Source of the DNA: Burkholderia sp. 9120
GTDB lineage: Bacteria; Pseudomonadota; Gammaproteobacteria; Burkholderiales; Burkholderiaceae
Assembly: GCF_000745015.1 (NCBI RefSeq)
Contig: NZ_JQNA01000002.1
Span: forward strand, 2,232,001 to 2,296,000
Length of the DNA stretch: 64,000 bases
Direction of reading: 5' to 3'
In this document: positions 8,976-17,631 of the stretch, piece by piece
Numbering within the stretch: position 1 is the first letter of the stretch
Layout: every line of letters begins with the position of its first letter
Program-made: the position numbers and the translations under genes
The notes under the pieces: generated by a model
Database searches by the model: none
What the model was told of the DNA's origin: nothing
What the model saw: only the letters and a program-made list of their open reading frames with translations

Positions 8976-9932
8976 CTAGGCCGCCGCGCGCTCCAACGCG
9001 TCGATAAACATGGCGGCGACGTCGAAACCGGTCTGATCCATGATCTCGCGGAAACAGGTCGGGCTCGTGACGTTGACCTCGGTCAGCCAGTCGCCGATCG
9101 CATCCAGCCCGGCCAGCAGCAAACCGCGCGCAGCCAGCACCGGCGCGAGCGTGTCGGCGATCTTGCGGTCATGCTCGGTTAGCGGACGCGCCACGCCGAG
9201 GCCACCCGCCGCCAGATTGCCGCGCACTTCATTGCCCTGAGGAATCCGCGCGAGCGAATACGGCACCGCTTCGCCGCCGATCAGCAGAATGCGCTTGTCG
9301 CCGTCCTTGATTTCGGGGATGAACTTCTGCGCCATCACCGAACGCGCGCCGTCGTGGCTCAGCATTTCGATGATCGAACCCAGGTTCATGCCGTCCGCCT
9401 TCACGCGGAACACGCCCATGCCGCCCATGCCGTCGAGCGGTTTCAGGATCACGTCGCCATGCTGTTCGTGGAACGCGCGCAGACGGGCTGCGTCGCGCGT
9501 GACCAGCGTGGGCGTGACGAACTGCGCGAATTCGCCGATCGCGAGCTTTTCCGAATGGTCGCGAATCGCCTGCGGCTTGTTGAAGATGCGCGCGCCGCCG
9601 CGTTCGGCCATTTCGAGCAGCCACGTTGACGTAACGTATTCCATGTCAAACGGCGGGTCCTTGCGCATCACCACGGCGCTAAAGCTCTTGAGCGAGCGCG
9701 CGGCGGGCGCGTCGGCGGCGTACCACGTGTCGCGATGCAGATCGGTCACGTCGCCGACAATCGCGAAGCGCTGCACGTTCGCCTCGACGTCGCCGCCGGT
9801 CCATGCCAGATGCTTCGGTTCGCAGGCATACACCGTGTGACCACGGCGTGCCGCTTCGGCCATCATCGCGTAGGTCGAGTCTTTGTAGATCTTGAACTGC
9901 GTGAGCGGATCGGCGATGAAAAGAATGTCCAT
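8976..9932 (-). CDS. gshB: Glutathione synthetase
   Basis: Joins gamma-glutamylcysteine and glycine with ATP. The 318-residue protein begins MDILFIADPLTQFKIYKD and has the ATP-grasp features VILKPLDGMGGMGVFRV, RILLIGGEAVPYSLARIP and the metal-ligand LTEVNVTSPTCFREI. Length and motifs match bacterial GshB. The ATG at 9932 was chosen over an ATG 11 codons upstream because homologues start at MDILFI. It is downstream of gshA on the same strand, but a hairpin terminator lies between them. Confidence 0.97.
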   Translation of the reverse strand: MDILFIADPLTQFKIYKDSTYAMMAEAARRGHTVYACEPKHLAWTGGDVEANVQRFAIVGDVTDLHRDTWYAADAPAARSLKSFSAVVMRKDPPFDMEYVTSTWLLEMAERGGARIFNKPQAIRDHSEKLAIGEFAQFVTPTLVTRDAARLRAFHEQHGDVILKPLDGMGGMGVFRVKADGMNLGSIIEMLSHDGARSVMAQKFIPEIKDGDKRILLIGGEAVPYSLARIPQGNEVRGNLAAGGLGVARPLTEHDRKIADTLAPVLAARGLLLAGLDAIGDWLTEVNVTSPTCFREIMDQTGFDVAAMFIDALERAAA

Positions 9933-9985
9933 GAAGGTCCCGGTGCGCCCTGATGGGCTTGGCATTGAGCGTCAATCTACGCGTT

Positions 9986-10015
9986 AAAAATGACAATGGC
10001 GGCACGCGCCGCCAT
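9986..10015 (-). terminator. Intrinsic terminator between gshA and gshB
   Basis: On the minus strand ATGGCGGC pairs with GCCGCCAT across a short loop, followed by TGTCA and five T residues. It lies 17 bp past the gshA stop and 54 bp before the gshB start, so it could lower gshB expression relative to gshA. Confidence 0.75.
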
Positions 10016-10032
10016 CGACCACCCTGGGTGGC

Positions 10033-11322
10033 TTAAACCTGAATGGCTTCCGGATCGGTCTTTTCCAGCTCGACCGAAGCGGCCAGCAATCCGAGCCGCG
10101 CCACCACGCCATACATATAGAAGCGGTTCGGCGGCGCCGCGCCGGGCTTGGCGTGTGCATCCGGCAGCGCCGTGTGTTCGAAGCCGAGCGGCACGAAGTG
10201 CATGCCGGGCGCATTCAGATTCTGATCGCGCTCGCGGCTGCCGTGCACGCGGTAAAAGCCGCCCACGACGTAACGGTCGATCATGTACACGACCGGTTCC
10301 GCGACTTCGTCGCCGAGCCGTTCGAAGGTGTACACGCCTTCCTGCACGATCACGTCGTGCACTTCGAGGCCGTCTTTGGTCGCCGCCATCTTGGCGCGTT
10401 CGCGCTTGGTGAGCGCGGCGACTTCAGAAGCGTCGTGCACCGTCATCACGCCCATGCCGTAAGTGCCGGCGTCCGACTTGATCACGACATACGGTTTCTC
10501 GGCGATGCCGTACTCGCGATACTTCTTGGCGATCTTCTTCAGCACGCCGTCGATCGCATCCGCCAGCGCTTCTTCGCCGGTGCGCTCCTGGAAGTCGACG
10601 CCTTCCACATGCGCGAAGTACGGATTGATCATCCACGGATCGATCTCGACCATCTTCGCGAACTTCTTCGCGACGTCGTCATAGCAGGAGAAATGCGTCG
10701 ATTTACGACGCACGGCCCAGCCGGCATGCAACGGCGGCAGCAGATACTGCTCGTGCAGATTTTCCAGAATCGGCGGAATCCCGCCCGACAGATCATTGTT
10801 CAGCAGAATCGAACACGGATCGAAATTTTTCAGCCCCAGGCGCCGCGGCGTGCGTTCGAGCGGTTCGAGCACGAGCTTCTGGCCGTCGGACAGCGCGATC
10901 GTGACCGGCCCGTTGATGCTTTCGTCGAGCGTGCCGAAGCGCACGTTCAAACCGGCCTGACGCATGATCGCCGCCAGCCGGGCGACGTTCTCGAGATAAA
11001 ACGCGTTGCGGGTATGGCGCTCGGGAATCACCAGCAGGTTCTTCGCGTCCGGGCAGATCTTTTCGATCGACGCCATCGCGGCCTGCACGGCGAGCGGCAA
11101 CACTTCCTGCGGCAGATTGTTGAATGCGCCGGGGAACAGATTGGTGTCGACCGGCGCGAGCTTGAAGCCCGCGTTACGCAGGTCGACCGAACAGTAGAAC
11201 GGCGGTGTGTGCTCCTGCCATTCGAGCCGGAACCAGCGTTCGATGGCGGGCGTGGCGTCGAGGATCTTCCGCTCGAGGTCGAGCAGCGGGCCGTTTAACG
11301 CCGTAACTAGGTGCGGAACCAT
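10033..11322 (-). CDS. gshA: Glutamate-cysteine ligase, proteobacterial GshA type
   Basis: First step of glutathione synthesis: ATP-dependent ligation of glutamate and cysteine. The 429-residue protein begins MVPHLVTALNGPLLDLERKI and has the family segments WMINPYFAHVEGVDFQERTGE, IKSDAGTYGMGVMTV and PNRFYMYGVVARLGLLAAS. It belongs to the smaller GshA family found in beta- and some other proteobacteria, not the enterobacterial type. On the minus strand a TACAAT hexamer lies about 28 bp before the start, in the 11323-11471 gap, and is a possible -10. Confidence 0.95.
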   Translation of the reverse strand: MVPHLVTALNGPLLDLERKILDATPAIERWFRLEWQEHTPPFYCSVDLRNAGFKLAPVDTNLFPGAFNNLPQEVLPLAVQAAMASIEKICPDAKNLLVIPERHTRNAFYLENVARLAAIMRQAGLNVRFGTLDESINGPVTIALSDGQKLVLEPLERTPRRLGLKNFDPCSILLNNDLSGGIPPILENLHEQYLLPPLHAGWAVRRKSTHFSCYDDVAKKFAKMVEIDPWMINPYFAHVEGVDFQERTGEEALADAIDGVLKKIAKKYREYGIAEKPYVVIKSDAGTYGMGVMTVHDASEVAALTKRERAKMAATKDGLEVHDVIVQEGVYTFERLGDEVAEPVVYMIDRYVVGGFYRVHGSRERDQNLNAPGMHFVPLGFEHTALPDAHAKPGAAPPNRFYMYGVVARLGLLAASVELEKTDPEAIQV

Positions 11323-11471
11323 TGATCACTCGCAGACTGGAGAAAAAAGATTGTATTGCAAATGCTTTGTCCATTTGGGGACGGTTTCTCCATTCGCAAG
11401 CGGACGCGAATGCATTCTCGCTATCGTGATGATAGGCGGGGAAAACTACTGTTTACAAGATAAGCGCCAAG

Positions 11472-11497
11472 AAAAAAGCCCGCCGTGAAAGGCGGGC
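11472..11497 (-). terminator. Intrinsic terminator after amt
   Basis: On the minus strand GCCCGCC and GGCGGGC form a stem with a 6-base loop, followed by six T residues. A second dyad, TCAGCGCC and GGCGCTGA at 11526-11548, lies between it and the amt stop codon. Confidence 0.9.
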
Positions 11498-11558
11498 CAA
11501 AATCGCTGCGCTTGTTGCTTTCGGGTCAGCGCCGCCGGGCGGCGCTGACTGCCGGAGT

Positions 11559-13067
11559 TTATTCGACGTGTTCGCCGTGCAGGCTCACGTCCAGACCTTC
11601 GCGTTCCTGTTCTTCCGTCACGCGGATGCCCATCACCATATCGATCACCTTCAGCAGGATGTAGCTCACCACGCCGCTGTAGACCAGCGTCGTCAGCACG
11701 CCCTTGGCTTGCAGAACAACGCTGCCGTCCGCGCCGCCGATGTCCTTGACCGCGAACACACCGGTCAGCAGCGCACCCACGATACCGCCGATGCAGTGCA
11801 CGCCGAACGCGTCGAGCGAGTCGTCGTAACCGAGCTTGTGCTTGAGCCACGTGGCTGACCAGAAGCAGATCACGCCTGCCGCAATGCCGATCACCAGCGA
11901 GCCCGTCATACCGACGAAGCCCGAAGCCGGCGTAATGGCCACCAGACCTGCCACGGCGCCCGACACGATACCGAGTACCGACGGCTTACCCTTGGTCGCC
12001 CATTCGGCGAACATCCATGCGAGTGCTGCTGCAGCCGTTGCCACTTGCGTTGCGAACATCGCGAAACCGGCACGGCCGTCAGCCGCCACTGCCGAACCCG
12101 CGTTGAAGCCGAACCAGCCCACCCACAGCATCGCGCCACCAATCAGCGTGAGCGTCAGGTTGTGCGGCGCCATCGCTTCCTTGCCGTAACCGACACGCTT
12201 GCCGAGCACCAGCGCGCAGACCAGCGCCGCGATACCGGCGTTGATGTGCACCACCGTGCCGCCCGCGAAGTCGAGGATGCCGGCGCTAGCCAGCCAGCCG
12301 GTCGGTTCCCAGACCATGTGCGCGATCGGCGAGTAGACGATGATCGACCACAGCGTCATGAACACGAGCATCGCCGAGAACTTCATACGGTCGGCAAACG
12401 CGCCCGTGATCAGTGCCGGGGTGATGATCGCGAACGTCATCTGATAGACGACGTAGACCGTTTCGGGAATCGTCGGGGCCAGGTGGCTGACGGTCAGCGT
12501 CGTGGCCTTGTCGCCCTTGATGTAGTTCATACCCGCCATGAAGAAGCGCGAGAAACCGCCGATGAACGAGTTGCCCGGCGTGAAGGCGAGGCTGTAGCCC
12601 ACCACCACCCAGATGATCGACACGAGGCAGGTGATCGCGAAGCTTTGCATCAGGATCGCGAGCACGCTTTTCTTGCGGACCATGCCGCCGTAGAACAGCG
12701 CCAGACCCGGGATCGTCATGAACAGCACGAGCGCGGTGGAGGTCAGCATCCAGGCGGTGTCGCCCGAATTGATCTTCGACGAGTCGACCGAGAACGGCGC
12801 GGTCGGGGCAGCCGGCGCAGCGTCCGATGCTGCTGGTGCGGCGGCAGCGGCGCTGGCAGCCGGCGCGGCGGACGCGTCAGCGGCCGGTGCCGAAGCCGCG
12901 GCGGCGGCAGGCGCCGCCGAAGCGTCCGGCGCCGGCGCACTCGCCGTCGTATCGGAAGCAGCGGCCGAAGCGGCTGCGGGGGCGGAAGCGTCGTCCGCGA
13001 GGGCGGCGCCGATACCGCCCGCGAGCAGCGAACCGGCCATCAGCAAGGACATCAATAGTTTGCGCAT
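11559..13067 (-). CDS. amtB: Ammonium transporter (Amt/AmtB)
   Basis: Inner-membrane ammonium channel of 502 residues. A signal peptide (MRKLLMSLLMAGSLLAGG) is followed by an unusual Ala/Pro/Ser-rich stretch at about residues 25-95, then the 11-helix Amt core starting near NSGDTAWMLTSTALVLFM. Core signatures include GLALFYGGMVRKKSVLA and DFAGGTVVHINAGIAALV. The C-terminal tail carries the GlnK-contact region (YDDSLDAFGVHCIGG) and ends in DVSLHGEHVE. It follows glnK by 44 bp and is the second gene of a sigma-54-driven operon. PII binding probably closes the channel when nitrogen is plentiful. Confidence 0.96.
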   Translation of the reverse strand: MRKLLMSLLMAGSLLAGGIGAALADDASAPAAASAAASDTTASAPAPDASAAPAAAAASAPAADASAAPAASAAAAAPAASDAAPAAPTAPFSVDSSKINSGDTAWMLTSTALVLFMTIPGLALFYGGMVRKKSVLAILMQSFAITCLVSIIWVVVGYSLAFTPGNSFIGGFSRFFMAGMNYIKGDKATTLTVSHLAPTIPETVYVVYQMTFAIITPALITGAFADRMKFSAMLVFMTLWSIIVYSPIAHMVWEPTGWLASAGILDFAGGTVVHINAGIAALVCALVLGKRVGYGKEAMAPHNLTLTLIGGAMLWVGWFGFNAGSAVAADGRAGFAMFATQVATAAAALAWMFAEWATKGKPSVLGIVSGAVAGLVAITPASGFVGMTGSLVIGIAAGVICFWSATWLKHKLGYDDSLDAFGVHCIGGIVGALLTGVFAVKDIGGADGSVVLQAKGVLTTLVYSGVVSYILLKVIDMVMGIRVTEEQEREGLDVSLHGEHVE

Positions 13068-13111
13068 CTTCGTTTCCTCTTGTCGCTTATCTGTGTCGCT
13101 ATCTTTTGTTG

Positions 13112-13738
<627 letters not shown>

Positions 13739-13816
13739 TCATGCGGCAACGGCACGCAACGGGCAATGCACCAAGACCGCCCATTCGCCGTAACAAAGCA
13801 CAGACGTAACGAAACA

Positions 13817-13833
13817 TGCACATTTTTTGTGCA
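13817..13833. promoter_or_regulatory. NtrC-like enhancer dyad
   Basis: The 17-bp sequence TGCACATTTTTTGTGCA has the perfect TGCAC and GTGCA arms and spacing of the NtrC consensus (TGCACC-N5-GGTGCA). It lies about 260 bp upstream of the predicted glnK start of transcription, but only 14 bp before the divergent ubiK start codon. Single GCACC half-sites also occur at 13726 and 13768. Confidence 0.6.
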
Positions 13834-13847
13834 CCAAGGGGAACACG

Positions 13848-14105
13848 ATGAAACAACCGAACGACGTTTTTAACGACTTCCAGGCGCGCATGAGCGAGCT
13901 GTTCAAGAACTCGCCGGCCAAAGATGTCGAACGCAATGTCAAAGCCATGCTGTCGCAGGGTTTTTCGAAGCTCGACCTGGTCACGCGTGAAGAATTCGAT
14001 ACGCAGACACAGGTCCTGGTGCGCACCCGCGCGCGCCTTGAAGAACTGGAGCGCCGCGTCGCCGAGCTCGAACAGAAGCTGCCGGTCGCGACCCAGACGC
14101 CGTAA
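13848..14105 (+). CDS. ubiK: UbiK-family accessory factor (YqiC/BMFP)
   Basis: Small coiled-coil protein of 85 residues related to UbiK, which helps assemble the ubiquinone-synthesis complex in E. coli. It begins MKQPNDVFNDFQARMSELF and has the conserved central segment NVKAMLSQGFSKLDLVTREEFD, then a heptad-rich C-terminus (LEELERRVAELEQKL) that should form a coiled coil. An AAGGGG Shine-Dalgarno sits 8 bp before the ATG. It diverges from glnK and lies 124 bp before comM on the same strand. The role in ubiquinone synthesis is inferred from the family. Confidence 0.88.
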   Translation: MKQPNDVFNDFQARMSELFKNSPAKDVERNVKAMLSQGFSKLDLVTREEFDTQTQVLVRTRARLEELERRVAELEQKLPVATQTP

Positions 14106-14229
14106 CGCCCTACTGCGCAGCGTCAACGCTGCCGCAGTGCTGCCCACTTCACAGGCAAGCGAGCCGTGACGTCATCAGCGTTTTAGGGGACTTGCGCGCG
14201 CCCCGGCGCGCCGTCCGACGGGAGAAAAC

Positions 14230-15831
14230 ATGTCGCTTGCCGTGGTGCGCAGTCGCGCGCCGGCCTCTGGCCGCGCGCCTGAAGTAACCGTCGAGGTCCA
14301 CCTCGCGAACGGATTACCCTCTTTTTCGATCGTCGGCCTGCCTGATCTCGAAGTACGCGAAAGCCGCGAGCGCGTGCGCGCGGCGCTGCAGAACTGCAAC
14401 TTCGATTTTCCTGTGCGACGTATCACCGTCAATCTGGCGCCCGCCGATTTGCCGAAGGAATCCGGCCGTTTCGATCTGCCGATCGCGCTGGGCATTCTCG
14501 CGGCGAGCGGGCAGATTCCCCCCGAATCGTTGTTGCATCGCGAGTTTGCCGGCGAGTTGTCGCTGACCGGTGCGCTGCGGCCCATGCGCGGCGCGTTTGC
14601 GATGGCGTGCGGGACAGCCCGTGGTGCAGGTGCTTTGCATGGCGGCGTGGCGACGACTGTCGACTCCACGGTCTCGGCCGCGCTAGCCGCGGGCGCGACC
14701 CATCCCACGCCGCAGCTCTACCTGCCCGCCGCGAGCGCAGCGGAAGCGGCGCTCGTACCCGGCGTCGATGTCTACGGCGCCGCCGACCTGCCCTCGCTCT
14801 GCGCCCACCTCGCGGGCGAACCGGACTCGCGGCTCGAGCCGGTTGCGGCTCTCAACCTCACCGATATCGCACCTGCCGCACTACCTCTAGACATGGCGGA
14901 CATCATCGGCCAGCGCGGCGCGCGTCGTGCACTCGAAGTCGCCGCGGCCGGCGGACACCACGTGTTGCTGATCGGACCGCCCGGCGCGGGCAAGTCCATG
15001 CTCGCCGCGCGCTTGCCGAGCCTGCTGCCGCCCATGACCGACGACGAAGCGCTCAGCTCAGCCGCCCTGCTGTCCGCCAGCCGCACGGGCTTCGTGCCGT
15101 CGCAGTGGCGGCAGCGGCCGTTTCGCGCGCCGCATCATTCGTCGAGCGCGGCGGCGCTGGTCGGCGGACGCAATCCGCCGCAACCCGGCGAGATCACCTT
15201 GGCGCACCTCGGCGTGCTGTTCCTCGACGAACTGCCTGAATTCGACCGCCATGTCCTTGAGACGCTGCGCGAGCCGCTCGAAGCCGGCCGCATCACTATT
15301 TCGCGCGCCGCCTTGCAGGCGGATTTTCCGGCGGCCTGCCAGTTGATCGCCGCGATGAACCCGTGTCCGTGCGGCTGGCGCGGCGACCCGGGCGGACGTT
15401 GCCGCTGCACGCCGGAGATCGCGGCGCGCTATCTGCGCAAGCTGTCCGGGCCGCTGCTCGACAGAATCGATATCCAGATCGAGATTCCGGCGCTCACGTC
15501 GGCGGAACTGTCGGGTCGTTCGAGCGCAATCGGGGAAGCCAGCGCAGGCATCGCCCAGCGGGTGGCGGCGGCTCGCGAACGGCAGTTGCAACGGCAAGGC
15601 AAAACCAACCGCGAACTCTCAGGACGGGAAGTGGACGAAGTCTGTCGCCCGGACGCGGCGGGCGAAGCCCTGCTGCGCGAAGCCGGCGAGCGCTTCGGCT
15701 GGTCGGCGCGCGCTTATTACCGGGTTTTGAAGGTCGCGCGAACCATTGCGGACCTCGCCGGCGCGGCCATGCCGAGCGTCGCGCAAGTCGGCGAGGCGAT
15801 TCAGTACCGCCGCGCTTTCGGATCGCTATGA
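14230..15831 (+). CDS. comM: YifB/ComM-family Mg-chelatase-like AAA+ ATPase
   Basis: AAA+ protein of 533 residues. ComM promotes branch migration during integration of transforming DNA in naturally competent bacteria. It has an N-terminal Lon-like fold (VTVEVHLANGLPSFSIVGLPD), Walker A GPPGAGKS near residue 254, Walker B LFLDELPEF, the segment NPCPCGWRGDPGGRCRC and a C-terminal Mg-chelatase-like domain ending in RVLKVARTIADLAG. The start MSLAVVRSRAPASG is typical and follows a GGGAG element by 8 bp. Direct involvement in competence here is inference. Confidence 0.93.
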   Translation: MSLAVVRSRAPASGRAPEVTVEVHLANGLPSFSIVGLPDLEVRESRERVRAALQNCNFDFPVRRITVNLAPADLPKESGRFDLPIALGILAASGQIPPESLLHREFAGELSLTGALRPMRGAFAMACGTARGAGALHGGVATTVDSTVSAALAAGATHPTPQLYLPAASAAEAALVPGVDVYGAADLPSLCAHLAGEPDSRLEPVAALNLTDIAPAALPLDMADIIGQRGARRALEVAAAGGHHVLLIGPPGAGKSMLAARLPSLLPPMTDDEALSSAALLSASRTGFVPSQWRQRPFRAPHHSSSAAALVGGRNPPQPGEITLAHLGVLFLDELPEFDRHVLETLREPLEAGRITISRAALQADFPAACQLIAAMNPCPCGWRGDPGGRCRCTPEIAARYLRKLSGPLLDRIDIQIEIPALTSAELSGRSSAIGEASAGIAQRVAAARERQLQRQGKTNRELSGREVDEVCRPDAAGEALLREAGERFGWSARAYYRVLKVARTIADLAGAAMPSVAQVGEAIQYRRAFGSL

Positions 15832-15859
15832 GGCGAAAAATATGCTGTCAAGACTTGAC

Positions 15860-16044
15860 TTATGCACATACGGGCGTTCCAAACAGATTTGGATACAACT
15901 GAAAGGTCCACCGACGCGCGCACGAGAAAAGCATTGATTTTATTGAGTTTTTTTAATCATGAAGCACGAGCCGAATCTGACAGAGTGCCCACCAGATGGG
16001 CATCCGCGACAATTTTCGCTGAGTTCTCAACAGAGTTATCCACA
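15860..16044 (+). promoter_or_regulatory. comM-lipoprotein intergenic region with two DnaA-box matches
   Basis: The non-coding stretch 15832-16163 is visibly more AT-rich than its surroundings. It contains TTATGCACA at 15860-15868 and TTATCCACA at 16036-16044, both exact matches to the DnaA-box consensus TTWTNCACA in the same orientation, 176 bp apart. A 71-codon open frame here has no credible start or protein character. No dnaA, dnaN, rep or par gene is in the window, so this is not evidence of an origin. Confidence 0.4.
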
Positions 16045-16163
16045 GGACCTGCGGGTAATGGAAAAACTTCAACGTAAACCGGGAATTAGCGCGCGATGCT
16101 ACGAATGAACTTTCACTGTGTCCAACGATCTGGCGTGCGCCGAATCGGCCAAAAATACCTCTT

Positions 16164-16853
16164 TTAATACAGCTGGAACGACGAAAAAAATTGGTCGACC
16201 TGTTCCTGCTGCAGCGGTTTGGACGCGATGATGGCCGCCTGGTAGACGTGGCGACCGTGCGCCACCAACCGCGCGTAGACGGTGCGCGTTTCGTGCTGCG
16301 AGCCCGCTTCCCCGCTCAGCTTCATTTCCAGACCCAGCACCTGGCCGCCCGCGGCGAGCGGAATCTGGACCGCCCGCGCGTCCGGCGCGGCGCCCACGTT
16401 ACGGGCGAGCCCCGTGCGCAGAAAGTCCAGCGCGGCGCGCTGGGTCGCTTCGTTGTCGTTCGGCAGCATAACCGTGCCGACGGCGAACACCGCGTCGCCG
16501 GCTTCGGCGGTTTGCATCGCCATCTGCATCGAGACGCCGCCGATCTGCACCGCCCGCTGATCGTTGCCCGGCTTGGCCGGCAGATCGACGGTGTAGCCGT
16601 TGTCGTTATTCATGATGGTGCGCCAGTCGAAAGTCGGCGAGCAGGCGCTCAGCGCGGCGCCCAGCGCCAGCAAGCACGCGGCGGTGCCGAAGAGCGTCCA
16701 CGCGCGCGGCGCACGCCGGGCAGCGGCCGCGCCGGCAGTTGGGAGACTGCCGCGCGAACCCGCCGCGAACCGGCTGAAAAAGGAAGGACGACGCGGAATT
16801 CGAGCGAAGAAGAAACCGGCGCGATGCAAAACGTCAAAAGCAGTTCGGAACAT
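16164..16853 (-). CDS. Putative lipoprotein of unknown function
   Basis: Protein of 229 residues with a lipoprotein signal: hydrophobic TLFGTAACLLALGAA followed by the lipobox LSAC and Ser-Pro. The signal is preceded by an unusually long Arg/Ala-rich region of about 50 residues. No in-frame ATG lies between residue 1 and the signal, so either the N-region is long or a non-ATG start is used. The mature part (about 158 residues) begins SPTFDWRTIMNNDNGYTVDLPAKP and has no family that I recognise with certainty. It faces tlpA-like 17027 divergently. Confidence 0.75.
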   Translation of the reverse strand: MFRTAFDVLHRAGFFFARIPRRPSFFSRFAAGSRGSLPTAGAAAARRAPRAWTLFGTAACLLALGAALSACSPTFDWRTIMNNDNGYTVDLPAKPGNDQRAVQIGGVSMQMAMQTAEAGDAVFAVGTVMLPNDNEATQRAALDFLRTGLARNVGAAPDARAVQIPLAAGGQVLGLEMKLSGEAGSQHETRTVYARLVAHGRHVYQAAIIASKPLQQEQVDQFFSSFQLY

Positions 16854-17026
16854 GGGGACGGAAGATCGGACTGACGAGAACGTAAAACCCTATTATCCGC
16901 TGCCGGCCGGCGTCCTGCCCCGCCACCCGAATGGCGCTACAATAGCGGCACTAAACAGTCCCGGGCCCCAAGGCCCAAACCGGCGCACTGTCCCGCGCGT
17001 TCTGCGCGACTCTCGAGGTTCCGTTC

Positions 17027-17557
17027 ATGAGCTCCACTCCGTCTACCGCCGCCAAGCGCGCGAATCCGCTTCGCTACGTGATCATTGCCGTTGTCGCGGT
17101 GGCGATCGCCGTCGCGGGTTATTTCGCGTTTGCCGGTCAGCAGCGCGTGCCGGATGCCACCTTCACGCTGTTGTCGGGCCAGAAAGTATCGACCGCCGAC
17201 CTGAAGGGCAAGGTCTACCTGGTCAACTTCTGGGCAACCAGCTGCGACACCTGCATGAAGGAAATGCCGCAGATGGTCCAGACCTATAACCGCTTCAAGG
17301 GCAAGGGTCTCGAATTCGTCGCCGTCGCCATGAACTACGACGCGCCGATGTACGTAGCCAACTACTCGCAAACCCGCCAGTTGCCGTTCAAGGTCGCCAT
17401 GGACGACGGTTCGGTCGCCAAGCAGTTCGGCAACGTGCAACTCACGCCGACCACGTTCCTCGTCGACAAAGACGGCAAGATTCTGAAGCGCTACGTCGGC
17501 GAGCCGCAGTTCGCGGAACTCGACAAGCTGCTGGAAAAGGCGCTGAACGCGGCTTAA
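17027..17557 (+). CDS. TlpA-like membrane-anchored thioredoxin-fold protein
   Basis: Periplasm-facing thiol-disulfide reductase of 176 residues. One N-terminal membrane segment (YVIIAVVAVAIAVAGYFAFAG) anchors a thioredoxin-like domain with VNFWATSCDTCMKEMPQM, whose active site is CDTC, and the cis-proline loop TPTTFLVDKDG. Such proteins reduce apocytochrome c or CuA centres, but the partner here is unknown. A TACAAT at 16938-16943 may be the -10 element. A strong terminator follows 37 bp after the stop. Confidence 0.88.
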   Translation: MSSTPSTAAKRANPLRYVIIAVVAVAIAVAGYFAFAGQQRVPDATFTLLSGQKVSTADLKGKVYLVNFWATSCDTCMKEMPQMVQTYNRFKGKGLEFVAVAMNYDAPMYVANYSQTRQLPFKVAMDDGSVAKQFGNVQLTPTTFLVDKDGKILKRYVGEPQFAELDKLLEKALNAA

Positions 17558-17593
17558 GTTTTACCCCGCCCCGCAGAGCGAACCCGATTCAAA

Positions 17594-17625
17594 CACGCCG
17601 GCCTCGTACTTCGAGGCCGGCGTTT
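17594..17625. terminator. Terminator between tlpA-like gene and dctD
   Basis: ACGCCGGCCTCG pairs with CGAGGCCGGCGT (17595-17606 and 17612-17623) around a 5-base loop, followed by TTT on the plus strand. It lies between two convergent genes. Confidence 0.85.
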
Positions 17626-17631
17626 TCATTT

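Noticed and set aside
15862..16077. A 71-codon frame in the comM-lipoprotein gap
   Set aside because: It begins within the AT-rich segment, lacks a Shine-Dalgarno and has no protein-like hydrophobic or conserved pattern.
15832..16163. Chromosomal or plasmid replication origin
   Set aside because: Only two DnaA-box matches were seen, with no dnaA, dnaN, rep, parA/B or iteron array nearby.
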